A stretch of DNA of 64,000 nt from the NCBI GenBank assembly GCA_020205615.1, contig CM035173.1, positions 31,588,293 to 31,652,292 of the forward strand, in the 5' to 3' direction. The DNA is from Panax quinquefolius. Lineage: Eukaryota; Streptophyta; Magnoliopsida; Apiales; Araliaceae. Positions within the stretch are counted from its first letter, which is position 1. Each line of letters starts with the position of its first letter. Shown here piece after piece: positions 46,249 to 56,676 of this stretch. Both the position numbers and the translations under genes were made by a program. The notes under the pieces are model-generated. The model saw nothing but the letters and a program-made list of their open reading frames with translations, did not search any database and was not told where the DNA came from.

Positions 46249-48705
46249 TGTGAGACCCAGTTTTATTAATAAAGATTTAAATTTGGTGAAATAATTTTTT
46301 AATATTATGGTGTGAATTTGAGATAATATTATAGTTGTGGGTAGTATTTATAAATTTTGCAAAGTATGCAGTGGTTATATTATATTCGATTGGTGGGGAA
46401 TATTGGTTTAGCGAGGAATATTAAATGCAATGACTCAATCATTGGTGGACCCTAGCGAAATTATTATCGGATTGAAAAAGCGACAAAAATATTTTATTGA
46501 AATAACGGCGGAAGTTTTACTGGTAGTTCTTGTTGAACTACTTTCGGTAGTAAAAAATACGATGTCGTGTGGTTGCATAGTAGCACAAGGTATTGATTAT
46601 TGATGCTTATGTGAGAAGTCACTCGGTTTGATTCCATTATTGTCGATTAATAATATGAATTATTATAGCGATAATGACGTTTTATTTTATTACGTATTAT
46701 TAACGTAATAAAAGCGAAACATCTTTTATATAAAATAGAATACTTTATTAAAGTTATTACATAAATAGAATATATTATATTTTATTATGCGTAGTGTTGC
46801 ATAGTGTTTTGCGTAGTATTTTGCATAGTATTGCATAGTGTTTGCATAGTAAAATGTTTTTATATAAATAGAATATATTATATTTTATTTAAAAGATTTT
46901 TCTTTAAATATGAATAAAATCAGTTAAAATAAATCAATCTGGATAGTTCATGGATTAATTCTTATGCATTCCATTTTCTATAAATAGAAGCTCATTCCTT
47001 CATTATTTTCTTACAATTCATTGAAACTACAGAGAGAAATTATAGAGAGAAGCTATAGAGAGAAAATCTATAGAAAAGAAGAAGAGTATTCCGTACTTCA
47101 TACTTTGATATCCACTGTCTTATTAGGGATATTATTTATTGTACGGTGAAGGGTGTTATTCTTTCTTCTTGAAGAGAACTTACATTATTCCATTCACTAT
47201 TATTACATTGGAATAACTTTTGTAAAAAGTGGCATACCCTATACATAACTTTGTATACATCGGTATACCTATACTTGGTGAAATCCTTATGTTATTCCAT
47301 TGCTTATTATTACATTGGAATAACTTTTGTCTCATGATTTACCTATACTTGGTGACATTCTTCTATTATTCATTTGGAACATCACATGCATGTGTTTTAC
47401 AGGACTGGTTAAAATCTTTATTATTATTCATTGGAACATCACATACATGTGTTTTACAGGACTGTTTCCGTTTTATTATTACATTGGAACATCCTATGCG
47501 TGTGTTTTACATTGGTTAAATCTTTATCATTCTGTTGGAATATCCTATCATGTGTTTTGCGGATGCAGTTCCATCTTTATTATTACATTGGAACATCACA
47601 GTGGTGTGAATTTCACGACTTTTGGTTCCGTTATTATTATTATGTTGGAATAACTTTTGTCATCTGCAATCTGCATGCGTGGTGATTTCTTTTGTTATTC
47701 CATTCTTTATTATACCCGGTTGGTTAAAACTTTGACTTATACTCCATGAAATTAGTAGAATATCCTTGATATTTGCGTTTCATCCGATATCTTTTCATGG
47801 AAATATTCTTGATCATTCTTGAATTTTACTTTCTGAAAGCAGATTCGTGTTGACAATTTGGGCGTTAATAATTCATGGTTAAATAATTCTTGAACTTGTT
47901 TTATTGAATTATTATGTCATTGTCATCATCCTCATGTTATATTATGTTATCTTTGGCTTACGTCCATAGATGAACTTAGTATGATTATGACCGAGGATCA
48001 TTCGGTATAATCATGACTTGATATAAATGATGTGACAAAAGTCCTCGATGGCTGTAATGCGATGATGGATAATTTTGGTATGATTATGACCGGGGGTGAT
48101 TCGGTATAGTCATGACCATTGATAATTTGATGAAAATCCTTGGCCAGTAGTACGGGATGATTAGATGTAGTGGTTTTATTTATTAAAATTTGAGTCTCAT
48201 TGATAAAAATTGATGAAAACCTTTTAAAACCTAAAAGATAGTAGACTTTATTTTCTACTTGACTCTTTTAATGGATTGTATATTCATTGCGATTAAAGCG
48301 GTTTATCTATTGTATTTTATCGGTTTAACACTTGTTGAAGGCTAATGATAATTTATTACTGCATTATCTTAGTCATAATATTTCTTCTTGGGCTAGTTGA
48401 GCTCACCTTTTCTTTCATTTATTCTCTTGGAAATGAGAACATAGGCGGGACGAGTCGGGAAGCGGAGTAATGGTCGGAGGATAGCATTAGTAGTCCTCAC
48501 TATTTTGTGAAATAGTGTGATAATAGTTGTAATGAGGAACCCTTTTGAGTTTGTATAATATCTAGTAGACAATATTTGTATTCAAACTCACGATTTATAT
48601 CGTATTATACTGCAGCAGTTATATTAGTAAGTTGTATTTAAATTTATGTACCATGTAAGTGGCGACCCAAGATGGGTGGCGTATACCTAATTTTAGAGCG
48701 CGTCG
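46249..48705 (+). repeat. 5' LTR of TE-I
   Basis: Starts TGTGAGACCCAG; TATAAATA at 46979-46986; 59-bp repeats 47380-47600; the end block is degraded (TTTTAGAGCGCGTCG). About 2457 bp. Confidence 0.9.
46979..46986 (+). promoter_or_regulatory. TATA box of the TE-I 5' LTR
   Basis: TATAAATA followed by GAAGCTCATTCCTTC and a GAGAGAAA leader; the same box is at 52896-52903 in the 3' LTR. Confidence 0.6.
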
Positions 48706-48706
48706 G

Positions 48707-48718
48707 TTGGTATCGAGC
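48707..48718 (+). other. Primer binding site of TE-I
   Basis: TTGGTATCGAGC directly after the LTR. Confidence 0.8.
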
Positions 48719-49055
48719 CATAAGTGTGAAGAGCCCCGAGCCTCTCGTTTGGTGACTTCACATTGATGGGGGATGCAAAAGCCGGACTCTCCGTAGGGGC
48801 CTTGCCGTCTTTTCGGTGGCAAGTGATAGAGTACCCGTGAGAGTCTTGACACAAGTTGGTGTCGAGTTACGATTAGTATCGAGCTTAGGGATATGATCCA
48901 CAGGCTAAGATGTGAGATAAGAACTAGGAGGGAGGCGGGGAATTCCTTCGCTAGTATGACTACTAAGTTTATTTGGTATTTGATTGGTCGGTCGAGAATA
49001 TAGGGATAATTTGTTATATGTTAATTAACCCTTGTTTTGTGGCGGTGTTTTGAGA

Positions 49056-49415
49056 ATGGCATCCGAAAAATCTTTGAGATAAGCAATGAAGCACATGAGA
49101 GTGTTGATTCACTCAAAACAAAAGTAACGCGACCAACAACACGATAATAATCATCTTTGGTGGCAATGACCATCGAACAATGATAACCATCGTGGGGAAA
49201 TTATCATGCTAAGAATGGTAACCACTTGGTTGGTAATCATGGCAAAGATAATTGAAGTGGAAATTGCAAGAAGAAGGTCATTTAGCTCGATTTTATTATG
49301 CACCAATGTCGAGTCTAGGCGGGACGGTGGCACCAAAGGTGGATATGGACAAAACAAAGTCGTTGGTTTTAGGAAGTGCATTTTCATGACTTCTCAAAAG
49401 TGGAGTAAACGACGA
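49056..49415 (+). pseudogene. TE-I gag remnant with capsid deleted
   Basis: ATG at 49056 gives MASEKSLR and a stop, matching the gag start of relatives. After only about 40 more bases the sequence resembles the C-terminal Asn-rich linker (GGNDHRT-type, compare 21220-21290). Then CKKKVI-LARFYY-like sequence marks the second zinc knuckle near 49264-49300, without recognisable Cys-His spacing. The whole capsid region (about 700 bp in relatives) is absent. Confidence 0.65.
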
Positions 49416-49417
49416 AG

Positions 49418-49800
49418 TTAGCACGGGTTAGTTATTTATAAATTCTTGAAGTCTATACCTTATAAGATCTGGAATTCTACCCATTATTTTATCTCTCTTG
49501 CTTGCGTTCAGCGTTTAAATTTGACTCAGGAGAAGTTAGACTTTGACTTATTGGTTGAAACTTCGTTAGTAGAAACCTTCGTTACCTCCTTTGTTTATTA
49601 ATCTTGTTGTTTCAAATAAACACTTTCACGTTACTGTCGATCTTATCTTTTTGAAAATACTTGCCTTTGATGTGATTTTTAGGAATCGATTGGTTAGCTA
49701 ATCATCATTCTTTTAAATAAGGTGTTAGCTTTTATATTCATAACCAACTTTATATATCTGAATTCAAAGTAACCAAACCTAAAGTTAATCATTTGTTATA
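49418..49800 (+). pseudogene. TE-I aspartic protease remnant
   Basis: Homologous to 21600-21960. It reads LVIYKFLKSIPYKIW where ITGKLI...YTVLDTG is expected (active-site GATACCGG is GATCTGG). QEKLDFDLLVETSLVETFV, LSFLKILAFDVIF and RNRLVS follow in shifting frames. The last recognisable part, near 49740, corresponds to IPNQP. Confidence 0.7.
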
Positions 49801-50110
49801 TCAAGCCATAAGAAAAGAAATCAAGAACCTTTAGTTGTTGACTTCCTTGTGTGGAATGCTGCAAAATAGGACTTTACGTAGGCGAATGAAGAAGATGGCA
49901 AGTTTATAGGTATCATTGTGAGGTCTTATCTAGGTTAAGGGATAGAAGTCACGAGTTGGTATCGATGTGACGTCTTATCCAAGTCTTGGATAAAATGTGA
50001 TTTTGAATGATATTTCTATCATTAATAAATTTCTTGATGTATTCTTGAAGATTTCCTAGCCTACCCTAGGCGTGAAATCGAATTTTGTATTGACCCCGAT
50101 CTGAAAAAAA
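49801..50110 (+). other. TE-I spacer after protease
   Basis: Contains KEPRTFSC-type (GAACCTTTAGTTGTTGACTT) and GGAATGCTGCA stretches shared with 16900-16990 and 21990-22090. A PBS-like TTGGTATCGATGTG lies near 49954, and a scrap of the RT linker (CCTAGGCGTGAAATCGAATT) near 50065. No continuous frame. Confidence 0.5.
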
Positions 50111-51340
50111 CCATTTCTTAAACCCTCAAATATTTCTTGACTAAAAAGCAGTTTTCGTGGTTTATGATGAAAGTCATAATAAAAGCATTGGAATAATGAA
50201 AATCATGGGTATATGAAGTATTAGTAAGTTTTATGATGAGTTATGTTGGTTAGTATGTAAAAACATGAAAGTTTCTTAGAAATCACAAAGAGTTGAAAAT
50301 CGATTTTAGTGAAAAGCGTAACATGAAATTAAATTGACCATATCTCCTATTATATTTTGAATTTTTGAATGTGGTCAAGTCCTAGAGTTAGATCTATGAG
50401 TTACCTAACTAATCCAAGTGGAATTACTGGAAAAGGTGTTGTAGATTTTTGTGGGACTGATTTTGTAAAAGGAGTGCAAAGCTGCAAAAAGCAAGAAAAA
50501 AACTTCTGCCATGATTTTAGAGAGGCTGTTTCGGCCACTTAAATTATGAGAAAAATTCTGGCCTTTTGGGACATGAAAGTATATGGTATAAAAGTACCTC
50601 CTGTCCAAAAATGAGCTCATTACGACTTAAAATGAGCAAGTTATGACTATTTCAATATTTAGGTTTTTCCGAAAAAAAAACACTATAACGGAGTTCTATA
50701 ACTCCGATGACCATGAAATTTAAACTGAAGCTCACGTTAACATGTGTAAGGTCCTGCCAAGATTTGGGAATTTTGGAGTTAAACTTGAGGTAGCTAATTT
50801 CTTAAGGAATTAAGTGGAAATTGATTTTTAAAAAATAGTAAATAAATTTTAAAATTCCGAGAAAAATATATTTTCATTATGGGACTATATTATACTAAAT
50901 CCCAGAAAAGAAATATTTTTGGGGCTGATTTGGTATTTTTCATGAAAATAGTTTAATTCTGAACATATGAGTTAAATATGTTATGTGAAGTAACAAAGTT
51001 GAAAATAGGATTTTATGGCTAGAGAATCCTATATAGAGTATATGCATATTTTTTGATGAGGATTTGATAATTGGTGATGATATCTTACGAGTATGACATT
51101 TTGAATGATTAAATGCATTATATGGTAAAGTGTAAACAATTAAGATAAATTGTTTATAAATTTAAGAAGTGATTAAAATATTATTATAATATTAATGTTA
51201 TTAGATTATGAGAGTTATTAAATGATTGATAACATGGGGATATTCTTGAATCTGGATAAATTATATTATAAATGTTTAATATTTATCCTTTATCTCATTT
51301 GATTGATTCTTTATATCATTATCCTCATGTTTATATTATG
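50111..51340 (+). other. Non-coding internal segment shared with TE-C
   Basis: Counterpart of 15430-16690 in opposite orientation, with long identical stretches. Stops in all frames; no protein similarity recognised. It takes the place of RT and integrase. Confidence 0.65.
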
Positions 51341-51345
51341 TTGAA

Positions 51346-52085
51346 AGTCGTTTGTGGCACAGTAATTAGTGCGTAGATGGACTTGGTATGATTATGACCA
51401 CGGAGGATTATTCGGTATAATCATAACTTAGTAAATGAATACACAATTATCTTTGGTAGTAGTGCATGGATAATTTGTGGTCGTGATACTAATGAATATC
51501 CTTGGCACATAGTGCGGGGATGATTCGATGATGTGGATTAATTATTGAAATGAGTCTCGTGAATGAAATATTAATTCATGGATGTGTTCAAAGTCATCAC
51601 GTGGCTTACGTGCATAGATGGACTTGGTATGATTATGACCGGGATTGTTCGGTATAATCATAATAAGTAATTGAAAACACAATTATCTTGGCCGTAGTGC
51701 ATGGATAATTTGTGGTCGTGATCTTAATGAATATCCTTGGCACAGTAGTGCGGGGATGATTCGATGATGTGGATTAATTATTGAAATTGAGTCTCGTGAA
51801 TGAAATATTAATTCATGGATGCGTTCAAAGTCATCGTGGCTTAGTACGTGCATAGATGGACTTGGTATGATTATGACCGAGGATTATTGGTATAATCATG
51901 CTTAGTAATTGAAAACTCTGAATATCTTTGGCGATTGGTGCATGGATAATTAATTAGTGGTTGATCTTATTAAGTGCGTCTTAGCATTATTGGTTTTGAT
52001 TGTATATCTTTGGCTTTGTAGTGCAAAGATGAATTGTTAATGAATAGCTTTGGCGGATTTCAAAGATGAATTTAATATTTTTAAG
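51346..52085 (+). repeat. About 240-bp tandem repeats in the TE-I 3' internal region
   Basis: Units begin AAAGTC at 51346, 51590 and 51827 (periods 244 and 237). Each holds GTGCATAGATGGACTTGGTA, ATTCGGTATAATCAT, AGTGCATGGATAATTTGTGG, GAATATCCTTGGCA and GAGTCTCGTGAATGA. The third is shortened. The same motifs occur once in the U5-side part of the LTRs, so the array probably grew from LTR-like sequence. TE-C has the same region as a shorter-period array. Confidence 0.85.
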
Positions 52086-52154
52086 CGATAAAGGTATTGA
52101 GGTATCCTCGTCTCTTTATCATACCAGTCGTACCCTAATTTGATGAAATTCCAT

Positions 52155-52165
52155 AAGGAGGGAGA
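52155..52165 (+). other. Polypurine tract of TE-I
   Basis: AAGGAGGGAGA one base before TGTGAGACCC, identical to that of TE-C. Confidence 0.85.
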
Positions 52166-52166
52166 T

Positions 52167-54647
52167 TGTGAGACCCATTTTATTAATAAAGATTTAAATT
52201 TGGTGAAATAATTTTTTAATATTATGGTGTGAATTTGAGATAATATTATAGTTGTGGGTAGTATTTATAAATTTTGCAAAGTATCTGAGTGGTTATATTA
52301 TATTCGATTGGTGGGGAATATTAGGTTTAGCGAGGAATATTAAATACAACTGACTCGATCATTGGTGGACCCACAATGAAATTATTATCGGATTGAAAAA
52401 GCGACAAAAATATTTTATTGAAATAACGGCGGAAGTTTTCTGGTAGTTCTTGTTGAACTACTCGATAGTAAAAAAATGCGATGTCGTGTGGTTGCATAGT
52501 AGCACGGTATTGATTATTGATCTTTATGTGAAAGTCACTCGGTTTGATTCCATTATTGTCGATTAATAATATGAATTATTATAGCGATAATGGCGTTTTA
52601 TTTTATTAATTATTATTAGCGTAATAAAAGCGAAACATCTTTATATAAAATAGAATACTTTATTAAAGTTATTACATAAATAGAATATATTATATTTTAT
52701 TATGCATAGTGTTGCATAGTGTTTTGCGTAGTGTTTTGCATAGTATTGCATAGTGTTTGCATAGTAAAATGTTTTTATATAAATAGAATATATTATATTT
52801 TATTTAAAAGATTTTTCTTTAAATATGGATAATGTCAGATTAAAGTAAATCAATACAGATAGTTCATGGATTAATTCTTATGCATTCCATTTTCCTATAA
52901 ATAGAAGCTCGTTCCTTCATTATTTTCTTACGAATTCATTGAAACTACAGAGAGAAATTATAGAGAAAGCTATAGAAAGAAAATTATAGAGAGAAGAAGA
53001 AGTATTACGGTACTTCATACTTTGATATCCAGTTACATTTTACGGATTATTATTTATTGTACGGTAAGGGGTGTTATTCTTTCTTCTTGAAGAGAACTTA
53101 CATTATTCCATTCATTATTATTACATTGGAATAACTTTTGTAAAAGTGGCATACCTATACATAACTTTTGTATACACGGTATACCTATACTTGGTGAAAT
53201 CCTTATGTTATTCCATTGCTTATTATTACATTGGAATAACTTTTGTATCTGTGATTTACCCTATACTTGGTGACATTCTTCTATTATTACATTGGAACAT
53301 CACATGCATGTGTTTTACAGGACTGGTTAAAATCTTTTTATTATTACATTTGGAACATCACATACGTGTGTTTTACAGGACTGGTTCCGTCTTTTATTAT
53401 TATTACATTGGAACATCACATTGCATGTGTTTTTACAGGACTGGTTCCGTCTTTATCATTCATTGGAATATCCTGTATACGTGTGTTTTTTACAGGATCA
53501 GTTCCATCTTTATTATTACATTGGAACATCACAGCCGGTGTGAATTTCACGACTGGTTCCGTTATTATTATTACATTGGAATAACTTTTGTCTGCATCTG
53601 CAATCTGCATGCGTGGTGATTTCTTTTGTTATTCCATTCTTTATTATACCCAAATGGTTAAAACTTTGACTTATACTCCATGAAATTAGTAGAATATCCT
53701 TGATATTTGCGTTTCATCCAATATCTTTTCATGGAAATATTCTTGATCATTCTTGAATTTTACTCTCTGAAAGCGATTCATGTTGACAATTTGGGCGTTA
53801 ATAATTCATGGATTAAATAATTCTTGAATTTGTTTTATTGAATTATTATGTCATTGTCATCATCCTCATGTTATATTATGTTATCTTTGGCTTACGTCCA
53901 TAGATGAACTTAGTATGATTATGACCGAGGATCATTCGGTATAATCATGACTTGATATAAATGATGTGACAAAAGTCCTCGATGGGCACATGTCTGCGGT
54001 GATGAATAATTTTGGTATGATTATGACCGAGGGTGATTCGGTATAGTCATGACCATTGATAATTTGATGAAAATCCTTGGCCAAGTAGTGCGAGGGATGA
54101 TTAGATGTGGTGGTTTATTTATTAAAATTTGAGTCTCGTGATAAAAATTGATGAAAACCTTTTAAAACCTAAAAGATAGTAGACTTTATTCTCTACTTGA
54201 CTCTTTTAATGGATTGTATATTCATTGCGATTAAAAGCTGGTTTATCTATTGTATTTTATCGGTTTAACAACTTGTTGAAGGCTAATGATAATTTATTAC
54301 GCATTATCTTAGTCATAATATTTCTTCTTGGGCTAGTTGAGCTCACCCTTTCTTTCCTTTATTCTCTTGAAATGAGAACATAAATTTGAGACGAGTCGGA
54401 AGCGGAGTAATGGTTCGAGAGGATAGCATTAGTAGTCCTCACTATTTTGTGAAATAGTGTGATAATAGTTGTAATGAGGAACCCTTTTGAGTTTGTATAA
54501 TATCTAGTAGACAATATTTGTATTCAAACTCATGATTTATGTCGTATTATACCACAGCAGTTATATTAGTAAGTTGTATTTAAATTTATGTACCATGTAA
54601 GTGGCGACCCAAGATGGGTGGCGTATACCTAATTTGGGGGCGTCACA
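52167..54647 (+). repeat. 3' LTR of TE-I
   Basis: 2481 bp from TGTGAGACCCATTTT to GGGGGCGTCACA. The 182-codon frame at 53071-53619 and its overlapping frames come from the 59-bp repeats and are not genes. Confidence 0.9.
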
Positions 54648-54925
54648 TATACCTAAACAAAGAACTCTCAAAGTATCAAAATACTCACAAAAATACGCTC
54701 GAGAATCTAGAGAGAAAGAAAACTTATTTCTGGTGTGATTTTCAATTCTAACCTAAGCGTCTATTTATAGGAAAATGCTAGAACGCCATAGGAGACTAAA
54801 ATAATAAAATATTATTATCCGAAAATATTCGAAATCAATAAACGGGTGATTTTTAATACCTCCATTTTGACAAAATACTGATAAAATACCTCAGCATTAA
54901 TTCCTTCATTTATAACCACATAAAT
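54648..54925 (-). repeat. TE-E 5' LTR, promoter-side part, truncated
   Basis: Continuation of 46248 beyond TE-I. It aligns with 24420-24665 of the solo LTR TE-F (ACTCACAAAAATACGCTC, TTCTAACCTAAGCGTCTATT). It stops at CAAATGAGGT, where gag sequence starts; the rest of the LTR is missing. Confidence 0.8.
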
Positions 54926-55521
54926 CAAATGAGGTGCAAACACGATAACTCATGAACTTAAGCCTCGATCGAGACATCGTCGTATTGTTCTGTTCGGTCT
55001 AATAAACTCTACCTCCTTCATATGACAAATACTTTCGGGAAAGTACTTGTCATTGAATAGATTCAAAATCTTTCCCAAGACATGTTGAGTCACTGGGGTG
55101 GTACGCCTTCATGATTCTCACCAATGAATCTTTCTCCACGGAACATAAAAGTGGCGAATGGAACCTTCATTCTCCGTGCATCCCAAGACATCGAATATCT
55201 TGGTAATTTGCTTGACCCATGTTTCGCCTTAATCGGATCGGACTTTCCCAAAATCTGGTGGTCCCAACTCCTTGAATCGCTTGGGTTTGTGACGAATCAA
55301 GTGTTGCCATCATTTCCACCGTATTTTATACACGAGTCTCCTCGTCTGATTTTTGCATGAATCGCAAAAGCTCCTAAACATTCCATCATTCATCGTTTGC
55401 TCGGTAGTGTTGTTTTTACAGGGGAGGAAAATTGTCTTCCTGTTGCACGCTCTCTCTGTTTTGTGACTAAAGGTTGTTCCACGATCTCATACACTCCATT
55501 GTTAACGTTCTCAATGACCAT
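54926..55521 (-). pseudogene. Duplicate copy of the TE-E gag N-terminal part
   Basis: Near-copy of 44311-44905: start at 55521 (ATGGTCATTGAGAACG), then the same HHTRLLVY-, GPPDFGKSD- and KEVEFIRPN-type pieces, ending at the ATTTG/CAAATGAGGT junction. It carries its own PBS and LTR piece to the right. It is part of a segmental duplication rather than a separate insertion. Confidence 0.75.
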
Positions 55522-55703
55522 TCTTAAATCTTTGTCATAAAATAAGGGTTAATTAAACAAATTAACATATCACATAATATCCTATATTATGAATGAGACC
55601 AACAAATAAGCTTAGATAGGACACACTAAAGCTGAAAGATTTACTTATCTCTCCCTCCTAGTTCTATTCTCCGATCTCCGCTTGAGAGCAGATCAGATCC
55701 TAA

Positions 55704-55716
55704 GCTTTGATACCAA
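55704..55716 (-). other. Primer binding site, duplicate copy
   Basis: TTGGTATCAAAGC on the minus strand, identical to 45080-45092. Confidence 0.8.
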
Positions 55717-55717
55717 C

Positions 55718-56676
55718 TATGACGCCCCCAAAATAGGTATACAACACCCATCCTGAGTCGCCAAATACATGGTACAGAAAGCAAATTACAACTTCAATAA
55801 TACAATTGTCGTGTAAAATACGACAACACATACTGTGAGTTTAAATACAAATATTGTCTTCTAGATAATATCCACACCCAAATAAGTCCTCATTACAATT
55901 ATTCATACACTATTTTACAGAAATAGTGAGGACAGCTAAAATATCTTTCTAGAACAATCACTCCATACCCCGACTCAATCCTACTATGTTCTCACCTCCT
56001 GAGAAGAAAAATGGAACAAAAAGGAAAAGGGTGAGCTCAACTAGCCCAGTAAAGAATATTATGACTAAGATAATATACAACAAATTATCATTAGTCTTCA
56101 ACAGGGAAAAATCTGATAGAATATAATAGACAACAAGTTTTAGATCAACAAATATAGCGGAAACAACAATCCATTAGAAGAGTTACGTAGAGAATGAATT
56201 CTACCATCTTCTAAGATTTAAGAGTCCATCATCAATATTTTATCCCTGTAACATCAATCAATATACATCTTTTAATAAAATATTCATCTTTTACACTACA
56301 GTGCCAAAGATATTCATTTATTTCAATTATTGGTCATGTTCATCTCAACACCTTTGCTCATCTTTACACCACGGGCCAAAGATATTCATCAGTTAATCAT
56401 TCATCTTTGCACTACAAACCAAAGATATTCAGTAATATCATCATTTAGGACTAAGGATGATGAAAAATATTTTAAAGAAAACGAATCCAGTGAGACAGAA
56501 GAACAAATATTAGGGATTCGTATAACAGTTTATCCAAGATCAATAATACTTCATAATAACCAATTGTGAAACATAATTCAAAATAAAGATCAAAACATGG
56601 ATACAATCAAAGATAGTAACCATAATAGACATCTTGGACAAAAAGAAGAAAATTTTATATTTCGGTGAATAGTGTC
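55718..56676 (-). repeat. TE-E-type LTR part, duplicate copy
   Basis: Counterpart of 45094-46050, identical over hundreds of bases, interrupted at GAATAGTGTC by TE-J. Confidence 0.85.

Larger units (their letters stand above)
46249..54647 (+). mobile_element. TE-I: non-autonomous gypsy element, same family as TE-C
   Basis: 8.4 kb: 5' LTR 46249-48705, PBS 48707-48718, remnants of gag and protease, a non-coding segment, a tandem array, PPT 52155-52165, 3' LTR 52167-54647. No RT, RNase H or integrase. Compared with TE-C it has also lost the capsid part of gag. Flanks are TATCT and TATAC, which would be one 5-bp duplication if the recurrent AC/CT substitution seen elsewhere also applies here. 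The LTR pair is nearly identical in AT-rich parts, so it is recent. Confidence 0.85.
22097..54925 (-). mobile_element. TE-E: old chromovirus (Tekay/Del-like), split by nested insertions
   Basis: Pieces on the minus strand, from 3' to 5' of the element: LTR 22097-22327, internal 22328-23066, 25898-27411 and 42522-45093, LTR 45094-46248 and 54648-54925. Between them lie TE-F, TE-G with TE-H, and TE-I. The three internal pieces sum to 4825 bp and join in correct order at two exact 5-bp duplications (AACTT, GCTAC), so they were one element. Its LTR belongs to a distinct subfamily shared with TE-F (CATCTTTGCACTACAGGCC repeats). Domains show real nonsense changes, consistent with greater age. Both LTRs are truncated. 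Confidence 0.85.

Noticed and set aside
49954..49968. Second primer binding site in TE-I (TTGGTATCGATGTG)
   Set aside because: No LTR end adjoins it; the surrounding sequence is spacer, so it is a relic of an internal rearrangement at most.
53071..53619. 182-codon open frame
   Set aside because: Produced by the 59-bp LTR tandem repeats; the same shadow appears in other LTRs at 29409-29778, 36904-37394, 47229-47685 and 57600-58230 in various frames.
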